Shown: positions 54,516-64,000 of the stretch, in pieces
How positions within the stretch are numbered: the stretch's first letter is position 1
How the letters are laid out: the number at the start of each line of letters is the position of its first letter
Assembly (NCBI GenBank): GCA_030654805.1
Contig: JAURWR010000118.1
Coordinates: 48,574 to 112,573, forward strand
From: Burkholderiaceae bacterium
Lineage (GTDB): Bacteria > Pseudomonadota > Gammaproteobacteria > Burkholderiales > Burkholderiaceae_C
Reading direction: 5' to 3'
DNA length: 64,000 nucleotides
The notes under the pieces: generated by a model
Database searches by the model: none
What the model was told of the DNA's origin: nothing
What the model saw: the letters and a program-made list of their open reading frames with translations, nothing else
Translations under genes and position numbers: made by a program

Positions 54516-54698
54516 TCAGAGTACCTTGAGCAGGTACGAGATCTTGTTGATCATGCCGCGCACAGCGGGCGTGTCTTCGAGTTCGGACTCGCTGTTGAGC
54601 TTGCGCAGCCCGAGCCCACGCACGGTGGCGCGATGGGACTCACGGGTGCCTGCAATGCTGCGGACCAGCTTGATCTTGACGGTGGGTTTGTCAGCCAT
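54516..54698 (-). CDS. rpmD: 50S ribosomal protein L30
   Basis: 60-residue L30, a small single-domain large-subunit protein. It starts [20 protein letters not shown] and includes [20 protein letters not shown], both standard. It is placed between rpsE and rplO. Confidence 0.97.
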   Translation of the reverse strand: MADKPTVKIKLVRSIAGTRESHRATVRGLGLRKLNSESELEDTPAVRGMINKISYLLKVL

Positions 54699-54717
54699 TT
54701 TTTTCTCCAGCTCGATG

Positions 54718-55236
54718 TCAGTTGAAGATCGCTTCGACCGTCAGGCCGCGCTTCGCGGCGACTTCGGCGGGGGTGCTGGTGTGCTTCAACGCATCCAAGG
54801 TCGCCCGAACCAGGTTGTATGGGTTCGATGAGCCGAGGCTCTTGCACACGATGTCGGTCACGCCCATCACCTCGAACACCGCGCGCATCGGGCCGCCGGC
54901 GATGATGCCGGTACCGGCCGGGGCCGGGGCCATCAACACGTGCGACGCGCCGTGCTCGCCCACCACCTTGTGGTGAATCGAACCGTTCTTCAACGACACC
55001 TTGACCATGTTCCGACGCGCAGCTTCCATGGCCTTTTGCACCGCCACAGGCACCTCCTTGGCCTTGCCCTTGCCCATGCCGATGCGGCCATCGCCGTCAC
55101 CGACAACGGTCAACGCTGCGAAACTGAGCGTGCGTCCGCCCTTCACGACCTTGGTGACGCGGTTGACCGCAATCATCTTTTCCTTCAGGCCGTCGTCATT
55201 GCCTTCGGTCTGTGCGCGGGGTTGAAACTTTGCCAT
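54718..55236 (-). CDS. rpsE: 30S ribosomal protein S5
   Basis: 172-residue S5, important for decoding accuracy. The N-terminal double-stranded RNA-binding domain carries [20 protein letters not shown], the loop mutated in spectinomycin resistance (VKGGR), here wild type by eye. The C-terminal domain has [19 protein letters not shown]. Length and position are normal. Confidence 0.98.
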   Translation of the reverse strand: MAKFQPRAQTEGNDDGLKEKMIAVNRVTKVVKGGRTLSFAALTVVGDGDGRIGMGKGKAKEVPVAVQKAMEAARRNMVKVSLKNGSIHHKVVGEHGASHVLMAPAPAGTGIIAGGPMRAVFEVMGVTDIVCKSLGSSNPYNLVRATLDALKHTSTPAEVAAKRGLTVEAIFN

Positions 55237-55251
55237 TTTCGAATTCCTTGC

Positions 55252-55617
55252 TTAGAACTGAAGGCCGGCTTCACGAGCGGCTTCAGCCAACGCCTTGACG
55301 CGTCCGTGGTAGGCGAAACCAGCCCGGTCGAAAGCGACTTTCTCGACGCCCGCAGCCTTGGCCTTCTCGGCGATCCGTTTGCCGATCAGCGCCGCAGCGC
55401 CGACGTTGCCGCCTTTACCCGCCGCACCAAGTTCTTTGCGGACATCGGCTTCGACAGTCGACGCGCTGGCCAGCACACGATTGCCATCGTCAGATATCAC
55501 GCTGGCGTAGATGTGCAGATTGGTGCGGAAGACCGTGAGGCGAACCACCCGCTGCCGGGCAATGCGAACCCGGGTCTGACGCGAGCGACGGGTGCGCTGA
55601 TCTTTTTTATTCAACAT
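55252..55617 (-). CDS. rplR: 50S ribosomal protein L18
   Basis: 121-residue L18, which binds 5S rRNA in the central protuberance. It starts [20 protein letters not shown] with the basic N-terminal tail, then [19 protein letters not shown] and ends [15 protein letters not shown], all standard. It lies 12 bases from rplF and 15 bases from rpsE. Confidence 0.98.
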   Translation of the reverse strand: MLNKKDQRTRRSRQTRVRIARQRVVRLTVFRTNLHIYASVISDDGNRVLASASTVEADVRKELGAAGKGGNVGAAALIGKRIAEKAKAAGVEKVAFDRAGFAYHGRVKALAEAAREAGLQF

Positions 55618-55629
55618 GTCATCCGCTCC

Positions 55630-56163
55630 TTACTTCTTCTTGGTCTCTTTGATCGTGACCTTCTCGCCAACGTATCGAATGCCCTTGCCTTTGTAGGGCT
55701 CGGGCGGACGAATGGCTCGGACTTCAGCGGCGATCTGCCCCACCACTTGGCGGTCGGAGCCCTTGATGATGATTTCAGTCGGCGTAGGGCATTCGACTTT
55801 CACGCCCTCAGGCATGTCCTTGCCCACCGGATGCGAGAACCCGATCTGCAGGTTCAACTTGCTGCCGACGGCCTGGGCCTTGAAGCCCACGCCGACCAGA
55901 GACAGCTTCTTTTCGAAGCCCTTGCTGACGCCGTTGACCATGTTCGCAACCAGCGCGCGCATCGTGCCGGACATCGCGTCAGCCGCCGTGCTGTCATTGG
56001 CCGGAACGAATTCCAGCTTGCCTGCTGTGTTGCTCACGGTGACCAAGGGACTCGCCGGACGAACCAAGGTGCCGAGCGGTCCCTTGACGGTGATGCGATC
56101 TGCGGTGACCGAGAAGTCCAAGCCCTGCGGCAAGGACACCGGCATTTTTCCAACTCTGGACAT
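55630..56163 (-). CDS. rplF: 50S ribosomal protein L6
   Basis: 177-residue L6 near the factor-binding site of the 50S subunit. It starts [20 protein letters not shown] and ends with the conserved [20 protein letters not shown]. Two duplicated L6 domains fit the length. It is in the usual order rpsH-rplF-rplR. Confidence 0.98.
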   Translation of the reverse strand: MSRVGKMPVSLPQGLDFSVTADRITVKGPLGTLVRPASPLVTVSNTAGKLEFVPANDSTAADAMSGTMRALVANMVNGVSKGFEKKLSLVGVGFKAQAVGSKLNLQIGFSHPVGKDMPEGVKVECPTPTEIIIKGSDRQVVGQIAAEVRAIRPPEPYKGKGIRYVGEKVTIKETKKK

Positions 56164-56178
56164 ATGCTGATTCCTTCC

Positions 56179-56574
56179 TTAGGCGACGTAGCAAAGAACT
56201 TCACCGCCGATGCCGACTTGGCGCGCCTTGCGATCGGTCATCACACCCTGAGGCGTGGTGACAATCGCGACACCCAAACCGTTCTTGACGTTCGGAATAT
56301 CGTGGCGGCCCTTGTAGACACGCAGACCCGGACGGCTGACGCGCTCAATGTGCTCGATCACAGGCTTGCCGGCGTAGTACTTCAATGCGATCTGCAACTG
56401 GGGCTTGGTCGCCTCGCCAACCACGGCATAGCTGTCGACATAACCTTCGTCCTTCAACACTTGGGCAATCGCGATCTTCAACTTCGAAGACGGCATCGAC
56501 ACCGATGGCTTCTCAACCATCTGGGCGTTGCGAATGCGGGTCAGCATATCGGCGATAGGATCACTCATGCTCAT
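56179..56574 (-). CDS. rpsH: 30S ribosomal protein S8
   Basis: 131-residue S8, a central-domain 16S rRNA binder; in E. coli it also represses the spc operon. It starts [18 protein letters not shown] and ends [20 protein letters not shown] followed by GGEVLCYVA, as expected. It lies between rpsN and rplF. Confidence 0.98.
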   Translation of the reverse strand: MSMSDPIADMLTRIRNAQMVEKPSVSMPSSKLKIAIAQVLKDEGYVDSYAVVGEATKPQLQIALKYYAGKPVIEHIERVSRPGLRVYKGRHDIPNVKNGLGVAIVTTPQGVMTDRKARQVGIGGEVLCYVA

Positions 56575-56601
56575 ACGAATATCTCCTGATCGACGCGCCG
56601 C

Positions 56602-56907
56602 TTACCAGCTCGCCTTGATGACACCGGGAATGTCGCCCTTGAAGGCCAATTCACGAATCTTGTTGCGGCCCAGGCCAAATTTCCTGAAGGTGCCACGTGG
56701 GCGACCGGTCAGAGCGCAACGGTTGCGCTGGCGGGTCGGATATGAATTCCGCGGTAGCTTTTGCAGTTCGAGTCGAGCGGCATATCGCTCTTCATCGGAC
56801 TTCTTGGCGTCGTTGGCGATTCCCTTGTACTCGGCGTATTTCTTCGCGTACTTGGCAGCGAGTTGCTCGCGCTTGAGTTCGCGCTGGATCAATGAAACTT
56901 TTGCCAC
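56602..56907 (-). CDS. rpsN: 30S ribosomal protein S14
   Basis: 101-residue S14 of the long, zinc-free type: there is no CxxC pair, only [11 protein letters not shown]. The start is GTG at 56907 with GAGG 6 bases upstream, reading [20 protein letters not shown]. The frame open to 56961 overlaps rplE and is not conserved. It ends PGVIKASW as usual. Confidence 0.97.
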   Translation of the reverse strand: MAKVSLIQRELKREQLAAKYAKKYAEYKGIANDAKKSDEERYAARLELQKLPRNSYPTRQRNRCALTGRPRGTFRKFGLGRNKIRELAFKGDIPGVIKASW

Positions 56908-56915
56908 AGTCAGCC

Positions 56916-57470
56916 TCAGTTCTTGAATGGGAACTTGAATGCAGCAAGCAGAGCCTTGCACTCATCGTCGTTCTTAGCGGTGGTGGTGATGCTGATATTC
57001 AGCCCACGCAATGCATCCACCTTGTCGTACTCGACTTCAGGAAAAATGATCTGTTCTTTCACGCCGATGTTGTAATTACCACGGCCATCGAAAGAGCGGC
57101 CCGAGATGCCCCGGAAGTCACGCACACGCGGCAACGCGATGGTGACGAAGCGATCGAGGAACTCGTACATCTGGACGCCACGCAGCGTGACCATGCAGCC
57201 AATGGGCACACCGTCACGGATCTTGAATCCGGCAATGGCCTTCTTCGACTTGGTAACCACGGGCCTCTGCCCAGCAATCTTGGTCATGTCGCTGACGGCA
57301 TGCTCCATGACTTTCTTGTCCGAGACCGCCTCGCTCACGCCCATGTTGAGCGTGATCTTGGTGATGCGCGGAACCTCCATCACAGATTTATAGCCATACT
57401 TGGCGACCAAAGCCGGAGCGATCGTGCCTCGGTAGATGGCCTGCAGGCGAGCGGGTTGTTGTTGAGCCAT
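56916..57470 (-). CDS. rplE: 50S ribosomal protein L5
   Basis: 184-residue L5, which carries 5S rRNA and touches the P-site tRNA. It includes [20 protein letters not shown] and [20 protein letters not shown], then [20 protein letters not shown]. The length is normal. It lies between rplX and rpsN. Confidence 0.98.
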   Translation of the reverse strand: MAQQQPARLQAIYRGTIAPALVAKYGYKSVMEVPRITKITLNMGVSEAVSDKKVMEHAVSDMTKIAGQRPVVTKSKKAIAGFKIRDGVPIGCMVTLRGVQMYEFLDRFVTIALPRVRDFRGISGRSFDGRGNYNIGVKEQIIFPEVEYDKVDALRGLNISITTTAKNDDECKALLAAFKFPFKN

Positions 57471-57479
57471 GTCAGACCT

Positions 57480-57797
57480 TTAAACCTTGATTTCTTCGCC
57501 GCTGGACTTGAACACGCGGACCTTCTTGCCATCGGCGAGAAGCTTGATTCCGACGCGATCCGCCTTGCCAGACGCCGAGTTGTAAATCGCAACGTTGGAC
57601 TGGTGGATCGGCATCGTCTTTTCGACGACACCGCCCGTCGTGCCCTTCATCGGGTTGGGTTTGACGTGCTTCTTCACGACATTGATGCCATCGACCGTGA
57701 CACGGTCTTCATCAACGCGAGCAGCCACCACCCCACGCTTGCCTTTGTCGCGGCCCGTCAAAACGATGACTTGGTCGCCTTTACGAATCTTGTTCAT
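57480..57797 (-). CDS. rplX: 50S ribosomal protein L24
   Basis: 105-residue L24, an assembly initiator for the 50S subunit, with a KOW motif at the front ([24 protein letters not shown]). It ends with the usual basic segment [13 protein letters not shown]. It lies 20 bases after rplN and 9 bases before rplE. Confidence 0.98.
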   Translation of the reverse strand: MNKIRKGDQVIVLTGRDKGKRGVVAARVDEDRVTVDGINVVKKHVKPNPMKGTTGGVVEKTMPIHQSNVAIYNSASGKADRVGIKLLADGKKVRVFKSSGEEIKV

Positions 57798-57817
57798 AAG
57801 CCAGTTCCTATATCAGC

Positions 57818-58186
<369 letters not shown>

Positions 58187-58350
58187 TTTTCGTATGTCCC
58201 AACTTGTACCAACAACCCAGCGCCAAAGGCACCAGGCAGTCGATCAGTCTTGGGCCCGTGACTCACGCACGACGAATCGCGCAAGAGCAGTTTTGGGCGG
58301 ATCCGAAAGCAAGACCGAGAGATCGGTCGTTGATTCCAGCGAAGTCGACG

Positions 58351-58380
58351 ATATTAGCAGGAGACAGCTTTTGCCGTCAA
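58351..58380 (-). promoter_or_regulatory. spc operon promoter
   Basis: On the minus strand TTGACG (58375-58380) and TAATAT (58351-58356) are 18 bases apart, with TGC directly before the -10 (extended -10). It lies about 165 bases upstream of rplN, the position of the spc promoter in E. coli. It is the best sigma-70 promoter match in the window. Confidence 0.75.
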
Positions 58381-58415
58381 CCCCCGCCACACCATCTATG
58401 CGAAACATTCCTGCA

Positions 58416-58432
58416 CCCGCTGAATCAGCGGG
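58416..58432. terminator. Palindromic hairpin between rpsQ and the spc promoter
   Basis: CCCGCTGAATCAGCGGG is a perfect inverted repeat (8-base arms) lying 9 bases after the rpsQ stop and just before the spc promoter. No U-run follows, so it may attenuate rather than end S10-operon transcription. Confidence 0.5.
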
Positions 58433-58440
58433 GTCTTCTA

Positions 58441-58722
58441 TCAGACCTCACGAGCTTTCTGAACCAGCTTGGTCACGACCCAGGCCTTGGTCTTGGAAAT
58501 CGGGCGGCTCTCGGAAATCTCGACCACATCACCGTTCTTGAACTCATTGTTCTCGTCGTGTGCGTGGTACTTGCTCGTCTTGGCAACGATCTTGCCGTAG
58601 AGTTCGTGCTTGGTGCGGCGCTCAATCAAGACGGTGATCGTCTTGCTGCGCTTGTCGCTGACGACCTTGCCGACCAAGGTACGAACGGTCTTTTCCTTGA
58701 CGGCGGGTTGAGCTTCGGTCAT
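58441..58722 (-). CDS. rpsQ: 30S ribosomal protein S17
   Basis: 93-residue S17, an OB-fold 16S rRNA binder. Core pieces are [20 protein letters not shown] and [19 protein letters not shown]. It overlaps the rpmC stop by four bases. It is the last gene of the S10 operon. Confidence 0.98.
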   Translation of the reverse strand: MTEAQPAVKEKTVRTLVGKVVSDKRSKTITVLIERRTKHELYGKIVAKTSKYHAHDENNEFKNGDVVEISESRPISKTKAWVVTKLVQKAREV

Positions 58723-58928
58723 TTCGCAGCTCCTTTCGCTTCACGTTGCTTCTGGGCAATCACGGTCTTCGCGCGGGCGATGTCGCGCCGCGTGTTGCCG
58801 AGCTGGGTGTGGTTGGCCAACTGCTGTGTGGCCTTCTGCATGCGCAGGCCAAAATGGGCCTTCAGCAGATCGCTGACTTCCTTCTGGAGGCCAGCGATGT
58901 CTTTGGCGCGGAGTTCAGATGCTTTCAC
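58719..58928 (-). CDS. rpmC: 50S ribosomal protein L29
   Basis: 69-residue L29, a helical hairpin near the exit tunnel that helps dock SRP and trigger factor. The start is GTG (58928) with GGAG 8 bases upstream, reading [20 protein letters not shown]. The frame open to 58952 overlaps rplP. It is coupled to rpsQ. Confidence 0.96.
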   Translation of the reverse strand: MKASELRAKDIAGLQKEVSDLLKAHFGLRMQKATQQLANHTQLGNTRRDIARAKTVIAQKQREAKGAAK

Positions 58929-58948
58929 TTGGAGTTCTCCGTGGGGTG

Positions 58949-59365
58949 TCAAGCGCCGACCTGGCGTGCGACGAACGTGCAGCTCAGCGGCAACTTGGCA
59001 GCCGCGAGAGTGAACGCCTCGCGCGCCAGCGCTTCCGGAACGCCGTTGATCTCGTAGAGCACCTTGCCGGGCTGGATCTCGGCCACGTAGTACTCGGGAT
59101 TGCCCTTGCCATTGCCCATGCGAACTTCAGCCGGCTTTTGCGAGATGGGCTTGTCGGGAAATATCCGGATCCAAATGCGGCCACCGCGCTTCACGTGACG
59201 TGAAATCGCGCGACGTGCAGCTTCGATCTGACGCGCGGTCAAGCGACCACGTTCGGTGGCCTTCAGTCCGTATTCGCCGAACGACACTTTCGCGCCGCGG
59301 GTGGCAACACCCGTGTTGCGGCCCTTTTGTTCTTTGCGATATTTTCTGCGTGCAGGTTGCAGCAT
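58949..59365 (-). CDS. rplP: 50S ribosomal protein L16
   Basis: 138-residue L16 near the peptidyl transferase centre and A-site tRNA. It starts [20 protein letters not shown] and includes [20 protein letters not shown] and [20 protein letters not shown], standard. It follows rpsC by two bases. Confidence 0.98.
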   Translation of the reverse strand: MLQPARRKYRKEQKGRNTGVATRGAKVSFGEYGLKATERGRLTARQIEAARRAISRHVKRGGRIWIRIFPDKPISQKPAEVRMGNGKGNPEYYVAEIQPGKVLYEINGVPEALAREAFTLAAAKLPLSCTFVARQVGA

Positions 59366-59367
59366 GC

Positions 59368-60249
59368 TTATTCTCCTTTGGCCTCACCCGGCGTGGGCGG
59401 GGCGGCTTTGCGCACGCGCTTGACCGTGGGGGCCTTGCTCGAATCACCCGCCTCAGGCGGCTTGGCTGCCAGGTCGGACGGACCCGCCGCGCGCGGACCC
59501 CGATCGGCGCCCGGAGCACCGGGACGACCCCGGCTCGGTGGCGCGCCAGGACGGGCATTGCGACGTGGGCGGCGATCGTCTTCACCTTCCGGCTTGTTGA
59601 CGACGCCCGGAGCTTCGCCATGACCCAGACGGTCACCGCGATAGACCCAGCACTTGACACCGATGATCCCGTAGGTCGTCTTGGCTTCGGAGAAGCCGTA
59701 GTCAATGTCGGCCTTCAGGGTGTGAAGTGGCACGCGACCTTCGCGGTACCACTCGCAGCGGGCGATCTCGATGCCGTTTAAGCGACCCGACGACATCAGC
59801 TTGATGCCCTGGGCGCCCAAGCGCATCGCGTTCTGCATCGCGCGCTTCATCGCCCGGCGGAACATGATCCGCTTTTCGAGCTGCTGCGTGATGCTGTCGG
59901 CGATCAACTGTGCATCGATCTCAGGCTTGCGCACTTCTTCGATGTTGACGGCGACCGGCACGCCGAGACGGCGGGTCAGTTCGGCCTTCAGGTTCTCGAT
60001 GTCCTCGCCCTTCTTGCCGATCACCACGCCCGGACGTGCCGAGTAGATCGTGATGCGGGCGTTTTTGGCGGGGCGCTCGATCAGCACGCGCGAGACCGCA
60101 GCGTTCTTCAGGCGCGCCTTCAGGAACTCACGAACCTTCAAGTCCTCGGCCAGCATCGTGGCGAAGTTCTGGTTGTTCGCGTACCAGCGCGACGCCCAGT
60201 TGCGCGTGACCGGCAGTCGAAAGCCGATGGGGTGAATCTTTTGTCCCAT
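59368..60249 (-). CDS. rpsC: 30S ribosomal protein S3 with long C-terminal tail
   Basis: 293-residue S3 of the mRNA entry tunnel. It starts [20 protein letters not shown], has the KH motif [17 protein letters not shown] and the C-terminal domain up to [13 protein letters not shown]. About 70 further residues form a Pro/Gly/Arg/Ala-rich, likely disordered tail, longer than the 233-residue E. coli protein. Long tails of this sort are known in Burkholderiales, to my recollection. The frame continues to 60327 inside rplV but is unconserved there. Confidence 0.97.
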   Translation of the reverse strand: MGQKIHPIGFRLPVTRNWASRWYANNQNFATMLAEDLKVREFLKARLKNAAVSRVLIERPAKNARITIYSARPGVVIGKKGEDIENLKAELTRRLGVPVAVNIEEVRKPEIDAQLIADSITQQLEKRIMFRRAMKRAMQNAMRLGAQGIKLMSSGRLNGIEIARCEWYREGRVPLHTLKADIDYGFSEAKTTYGIIGVKCWVYRGDRLGHGEAPGVVNKPEGEDDRRPRRNARPGAPPSRGRPGAPGADRGPRAAGPSDLAAKPPEAGDSSKAPTVKRVRKAAPPTPGEAKGE

Positions 60250-60259
60250 GATCTTTGCC

Positions 60260-60589
60260 TTAGTTGCCGACGGTGATGTAGATGTGCGCGGTCGGCTTGC
60301 AGATGCTGTTGCCCCGTCCTTTGGCACGCGCCGAGAAGCGCTTCAGGATGGAGCCTTGCTCGACATAGATCGTTTTGACCTTGAGTTCATCAATGTCAGC
60401 GCCGTCGTTGTGTTCGGCATTCGCGATGGCCGATTCGAGCGCCTTCTTGATGATGCCGGCCGCCTTCTTAGGCGTGAATGTCAGGATGTTGAGGGCTTGA
60501 TCAACGGGACGGCCACGGACCAGGTCGGCGACCAGGCGCCCCTTGTCGGCGGACAGTCGAACGCCACGAACGATTGAACGGGTTTCCAT
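60260..60589 (-). CDS. rplV: 50S ribosomal protein L22
   Basis: 109-residue L22, whose long beta hairpin lines the exit tunnel. It starts [20 protein letters not shown] and ends with the basic [20 protein letters not shown] and IYITVGN. The length is normal, and no macrolide-type tunnel-loop change is obvious. Confidence 0.98.
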   Translation of the reverse strand: METRSIVRGVRLSADKGRLVADLVRGRPVDQALNILTFTPKKAAGIIKKALESAIANAEHNDGADIDELKVKTIYVEQGSILKRFSARAKGRGNSICKPTAHIYITVGN

Positions 60590-60598
60590 CGTGGTTCC

Positions 60599-60877
60599 TT
60601 ATTTCCTTGCGGCTTTCTTGTCGGCCGGGTGTCCCTTGAACGTGCGCGTCAACGCAAATTCGCCCAACTTGTGACCGACCATCTGATCGGTCACGTAGAC
60701 CGGAATGTGCTGCTTGCCGTTGTGCACGGCGATCGTCAGCCCGATGAAATCCGGCAGGATCGTCGAACGACGCGACCAGGTCTTGATGGGCTTCTTGTCC
60801 TTGATGGCAACCGCTTTGTCGACTTTGGCCATCAGGTGATGGTCGACGAACGGGCCCTTTTTCAGCGAACGGGTCAT
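60599..60877 (-). CDS. rpsS: 30S ribosomal protein S19
   Basis: 92-residue S19 of the head of the small subunit. It starts [20 protein letters not shown] and includes [20 protein letters not shown] and [17 protein letters not shown], as in the family. Confidence 0.98.
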   Translation of the reverse strand: MTRSLKKGPFVDHHLMAKVDKAVAIKDKKPIKTWSRRSTILPDFIGLTIAVHNGKQHIPVYVTDQMVGHKLGEFALTRTFKGHPADKKAARK

Positions 60878-60889
60878 CTGGCGGCCCCT

Positions 60890-61714
60890 TTACTTCTTGC
60901 GACGCGAGACGATGAACGTCTGCGTGCGCTTGTTGTTGCGAGTGCGGTAGCCCTTGGTCATCGTGTTCCACGGCGACACAGGGACCTGACCTTCGCCGGT
61001 GCGACCTTCGCCACCACCGTGCGGGTGGTCGACCGGGTTCATGGCCACGCCACGCACCGTCGGACGGATGCCCTTCCAGCGGATCGCACCGGCCTTGCCG
61101 TACTGGCGCAGGCTGTGCTCTTCGTTCGAGACTTCACCGATCGTCGCGCGGCAGTCGATGTGGATGCGGCGGACCTCACCTGAACGCAAGCGAACCTGCG
61201 CGTAGGTGCCTTCGCGCGCCAGCAGCGTACAGGACGTGCCGGCCGAGCGGGCAATCTGCGCCCCTTTGCCCGGCAGCATCTCGATGCAGTGGATCACCGA
61301 ACCGACCGGGATGTTGCGGATGGGCAGCGTGTTGCCAGTCTTGATCGGTGCTTCGGCGCCGCTCAGCAGCGTCTGACCGACGTCCAGGCCACGCGGCGCG
61401 ATCACATAGCGACGCTCGCCGTCGGCGTAGCACACCAGAGCGATGTGAGCCGTGCGGTTCGGGTCGTACTCGATGCGCTCGACCTTCGCCGGAATGCCAT
61501 CCTTGTTGCGCACGAAATCGACGACGCGGTAGTGGTGCTTGTGACCACCGCCCTTGTGACGGATCGTGATGTGGCCATTGTTGTTGCGACCGGCATGCTG
61601 GAATTGCGGCTCCAGCAGCGACGCTTCCGGCTTGCCCTTGTGGAGGTGCGCATGCACCACCTTCACCACGGCACGACGGCCTGGCGATGTTGGTTTGACT
61701 TTGACGACGGCCAT
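60890..61714 (-). CDS. rplB: 50S ribosomal protein L2
   Basis: 274-residue L2, needed for subunit joining and peptidyl transferase activity. It has [20 protein letters not shown], and the conserved [14 protein letters not shown] near the C-terminus. The start overlaps the rplW stop by one base. Confidence 0.98.
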   Translation of the reverse strand: MAVVKVKPTSPGRRAVVKVVHAHLHKGKPEASLLEPQFQHAGRNNNGHITIRHKGGGHKHHYRVVDFVRNKDGIPAKVERIEYDPNRTAHIALVCYADGERRYVIAPRGLDVGQTLLSGAEAPIKTGNTLPIRNIPVGSVIHCIEMLPGKGAQIARSAGTSCTLLAREGTYAQVRLRSGEVRRIHIDCRATIGEVSNEEHSLRQYGKAGAIRWKGIRPTVRGVAMNPVDHPHGGGEGRTGEGQVPVSPWNTMTKGYRTRNNKRTQTFIVSRRKK

Positions 61715-62031
61715 TACGCGGCCTCCCCAGAGATGTTGAGTTCCTGTCCGGCCTTCAACGACACATACGCCTTCTTGACATGATCGCGGCGACCGATCGA
61801 GCGACCGAACTTCTTGACCTTGCCTTTTTGCAGCACCGTTTGAACGGACTCGACTTCGACCTTGAACATCAGCTCGACGGCGGCCTTGATTTCAGGCTTG
61901 GTCGCATCGCGCAGGACCTTGAACAGCACCTGGTTGTGCTTCTCGGACGCCATCGTGGCCTTCTCACTGACGATCGGCGCGATCAGGATCTGCGCCAGCC
62001 GGTTTTCAGCATGTTTGACAACGGTGCTCAT
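61714..62031 (-). CDS. rplW: 50S ribosomal protein L23
   Basis: 105-residue L23 at the tunnel exit, the docking site for trigger factor and SRP. It has [20 protein letters not shown] and the basic RNA-binding loop [20 protein letters not shown]. It overlaps rplD by four bases and rplB by one base. Confidence 0.98.
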   Translation of the reverse strand: MSTVVKHAENRLAQILIAPIVSEKATMASEKHNQVLFKVLRDATKPEIKAAVELMFKVEVESVQTVLQKGKVKKFGRSIGRRDHVKKAYVSLKAGQELNISGEAA

Positions 62032-62648
62032 GCCAGCATCTCCTTGAGTTGCTCGATGGCAGCCTTGGTGACCAGCACCTTCTTGTAGTGCACCAGCGAC
62101 AGCGGATCGGCGTGACGCGGCTCGACCACCAGCACGTTGCGCAGGTTGCGCGAGGCCAGCAGAAGGTTGTCGTCGACCTGGTCCGAAATCACCAGCACCG
62201 AGTCGAAGCCCATCGCCTTCAACTTGGCAGCGAACGCCTTGGTCTTGGGCGAATCGACTTCCATCGAATCGATCACCGCCAGGCGGCCTTCACGCGCCAA
62301 CTGCGAAAAGATCGCGGCCATGCCGGCGCGATACATCTTCTTATTGACTTTCTGGGTGAAGTTCTCGTCGGGGCTGTTCGGGAAGATCCGGCCGCCTCCG
62401 CGCCACAGCGGCGACGAGGTCATGCCGGCGCGGGCACGACCAGTGCCCTTCTGGCGCCACGGTTTCTTCGTCGAGTGCTTGACTTCGGCGCGATCCAGCT
62501 GGGCACGGGTGCCTTGGCGTGCGTTGGCCTGGAAGGCCACGACGATCTGGTGCACCAACGCTTCGTTGTAATCGCGGGCGAACAAGGTGTCGGGCGCGTC
62601 GACTTTCGACGTGGCCTGACCTTGCGCATTGAGGAGCTCGAGCTGCAT
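62028..62648 (-). CDS. rplD: 50S ribosomal protein L4
   Basis: 206-residue L4 with a globular part and a long tunnel loop, [19 protein letters not shown]. In E. coli L4 also represses its own S10 operon. It ends [15 protein letters not shown]. The rplC stop touches its first base (62648). Confidence 0.98.
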   Translation of the reverse strand: MQLELLNAQGQATSKVDAPDTLFARDYNEALVHQIVVAFQANARQGTRAQLDRAEVKHSTKKPWRQKGTGRARAGMTSSPLWRGGGRIFPNSPDENFTQKVNKKMYRAGMAAIFSQLAREGRLAVIDSMEVDSPKTKAFAAKLKAMGFDSVLVISDQVDDNLLLASRNLRNVLVVEPRHADPLSLVHYKKVLVTKAAIEQLKEMLA

Positions 62649-63322
62649 CAGTTGGCTCCCTTCTTGACCTTCACCTTGACGGCAGGGCTGACGACGATGT
62701 GACCGTTCTTCGAACCAGGCACCGCGCCACGCACCAGCAACAGCTGGCGGGCCTCATCGATGCGGATGATGTCGAGGTTTTGCGTCGTCTTGGTCACGTC
62801 GCCACGGTGACCGGACATTTTCTTGCCCGGAAACACGCGACCCGGATCCTGCGCCATCGAGATCGAGCCCGGCACGTTGTGCGAACGGCTGTTGCCATGC
62901 GACGCGCGCTGCGACTTGAAGTTGTGGCGCTTGATGGTGCCAGTGAAGCCCTTGCCGATCGAGGTACCCTGCACATCGACCTTCTGGCCGACCGCGAATA
63001 CACCAGCCACAACGACTTGAGCGCCAGGCTGGTAGCCGGCGGCGACGTCGGCTTCAACGCGGAATTCCCGAAGGATTTCGCCTGCTTCGACACCGGCTTT
63101 CGCGAGGTGCCCAGCCAGCGGCTTGTTGACCCGAGACGCCTTGCGCGTACCGAACGCGACCTGGATCGCGCTGTAGCCGTCTGTCTCTGCGGTCTTGACC
63201 TGCGCCACACGGTTGTTGGACACGTCGAGCACCGTCACGGGAACGGCGTCGCCGTCGTCCGTGAAGATGCGCATCATGCCCACCTTGCGGCCCAGCAATC
63301 CGAGGCGGTTGCTTAGACTCAT
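62648..63322 (-). CDS. rplC: 50S ribosomal protein L3
   Basis: 224-residue L3, with a loop reaching the peptidyl transferase centre. It starts [20 protein letters not shown]; the in-frame extension to 63361 is unconserved. Conserved segments are [19 protein letters not shown] and [20 protein letters not shown]. The modified glutamine in the last-but-one region (AQDPGR) is present. Confidence 0.98.
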   Translation of the reverse strand: MSLSNRLGLLGRKVGMMRIFTDDGDAVPVTVLDVSNNRVAQVKTAETDGYSAIQVAFGTRKASRVNKPLAGHLAKAGVEAGEILREFRVEADVAAGYQPGAQVVVAGVFAVGQKVDVQGTSIGKGFTGTIKRHNFKSQRASHGNSRSHNVPGSISMAQDPGRVFPGKKMSGHRGDVTKTTQNLDIIRIDEARQLLLVRGAVPGSKNGHIVVSPAVKVKVKKGAN

Positions 63323-63433
63323 GATGGTTCTCCGGCCCCGCGAACGAGACCTTTGTTGCACACACCCGACATCGATTGGCCGGGCTGATTTGATGGGGCC
63401 GCCACCGAAATGACGTGCCCAGAAAAGCCTGCG

Positions 63434-63461
63434 AGTATAGCAGTCACGGAATCATCCGCAA
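63434..63461 (-). promoter_or_regulatory. Candidate internal promoter between rpsJ and rplC
   Basis: On the minus strand TTGCGG (63456-63461) and TATACT (63434-63439) are 16 bases apart with TGC before the -10 (extended -10). The rpsJ-rplC gap is 159 bases, long for this operon. Confidence 0.55.
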
Positions 63462-63481
63462 CCGCTAACTCGTTTTTAAAG

Positions 63482-63793
63482 TCACTGCAGCTTGATTTCG
63501 ACGTCCACGCCAGCCGGCAGGTCGAGCTTCATCAGCGCATCGACGGTCTTGTCCGTCGGATCGACGATGTCCATCAGGCGCTGGTGGGTACGGATCTCGA
63601 ACTGATCGCGCGAGGTCTTGTTGACGTGCGGCGAACGCAGGATGTCGAAACGCTGCATGCGAGTCGGCAGGGGCACCGGGCCCTTGACGATGGCGCCGGT
63701 GCGCTTGGCGGTGTCGACGATTTCGAGTGCCGACTGGTCGATCAACTTGTAGTCAAACGCTTTCAGACGGATGCGGATCTTTTGCTTTTGCAT
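63482..63793 (-). CDS. rpsJ: 30S ribosomal protein S10
   Basis: 103-residue S10, also known as NusE for its role in antitermination with NusB. It starts [20 protein letters not shown] and has [20 protein letters not shown] followed by [20 protein letters not shown]. It is the first gene of the S10 operon, 100 bases after tuf. Confidence 0.98.
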   Translation of the reverse strand: MQKQKIRIRLKAFDYKLIDQSALEIVDTAKRTGAIVKGPVPLPTRMQRFDILRSPHVNKTSRDQFEIRTHQRLMDIVDPTDKTVDALMKLDLPAGVDVEIKLQ

Positions 63794-63855
63794 GACGGTT
63801 CCTTAAAGAGCAGTGCGGCCGGCTTTCGCCTCCAGGCCGCGTTGATTCACGAAGG

Positions 63856-63882
63856 CCGGCAGCCAACAGAACTGACTGCCGG
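63856..63882 (-). repeat. Hairpin between tuf and rpsJ
   Basis: 7-base arms CCGGCAG and CTGCCGG around a 13-base loop, in the 100-base gap after the tuf stop. There is no U-run. It could be an attenuator or 3' stabiliser. Confidence 0.35.
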
Positions 63883-63893
63883 TCGTCACGCGT

Positions 63894-64000
63894 TTACTCG
63901 ATGATCTTGGCGACGACGCCGGCGCCGACGGTGCGGCCACCTTCACGGATGGCGAAGCGCAGACCCTCTTCCATCGCGATCGGGTTGATCAGCTTCACCG
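63894..64000 (-). CDS. tuf: Elongation factor Tu (3' end)
   Basis: The last 34 codons and stop (TAA at 63894-63896) of EF-Tu, reading [20 protein letters not shown] then [13 protein letters not shown]. The protein brings aminoacyl-tRNA to the ribosome. The rest of the gene lies beyond the window edge. It sits at the usual place upstream of rpsJ. Confidence 0.96.
   Translation of the reverse strand, partial: VKLINPIAMEEGLRFAIREGGRTVGAGVVAKIIE

Noticed and set aside
58187..58440. Small gene in the rpsQ-rplN gap
   Set aside because: Only short, unconserved frames without ribosome-binding sites occur; the stretch is explained by the spc promoter and a palindrome.

Overview
The window reads as a chromosomal segment of a high-GC betaproteobacterium of the order Burkholderiales, probably near the Leptothrix/Sphaerotilus/Rubrivivax group. 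That placement is an inference from the dprA-smg and yajC-secD-secF arrangements, the style of the ribosomal cluster, GC-rich codon use and the Burkholderiales-type protein sequences. It is not a database result.

Left part (1-18.0 kb): the 3' end of dprA and smg on the plus strand face a DUF1631 gene and the yajC-secD-secF export genes on the minus strand. A tiny ORF between secD and secF copies the secF translation-initiation region. Next come a secreted DUF1800/DUF1501 pair (plus), a glucokinase gene followed by a badly decayed malQ remnant (minus), and a complete heavy-metal-type RND efflux operon (outer-membrane factor, adaptor, pump; plus). A perfect 19-bp palindrome lies between glk and the efflux operon.

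Middle part (18.0-48.8 kb): this is a cell-surface polysaccharide region. About 20 tightly packed or overlapping minus-strand genes (46168 down to 21836) form a Wzx/Wzy-type exopolysaccharide operon. It holds an initiating phosphosugar transferase, a Wzc-like co-polymerase, a Wza-like exporter and a beta-barrel, a flippase, a polymerase/ligase and several glycosyltransferases. Sugar-nucleotide genes cover UDP-xylose, CDP-4-keto-6-deoxyglucose and a GDP-mannose-epimerase-like enzyme. It also holds a GH26-like secreted glycosidase and an unusual aldo/keto reductase plus GMC flavo-oxidoreductase pair. Downstream lie a PEP-CTERM protein (ending at a strong terminator) and a large secreted parallel beta-helix lipoprotein. 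Divergent from the operon, gmd-fcl (GDP-L-fucose synthesis) have visibly lower GC and candidate sigma-70 and sigma-54 promoters.

Right part (48.8-64.0 kb): an initiator tRNA-fMet gene shares a bidirectional terminator with fcl. It is followed by the complete alpha, spc and S10 ribosomal operons on the minus strand (rplQ back to rpsJ, with rpoA, secY, infA and rpmJ) and by the 3' end of tuf. Promoter- and terminator-like signals divide the cluster at rpsK/rpsD, rpsQ/rplN and rpsJ/rplC. I found no CRISPR array, insertion sequence, prophage or rRNA gene.
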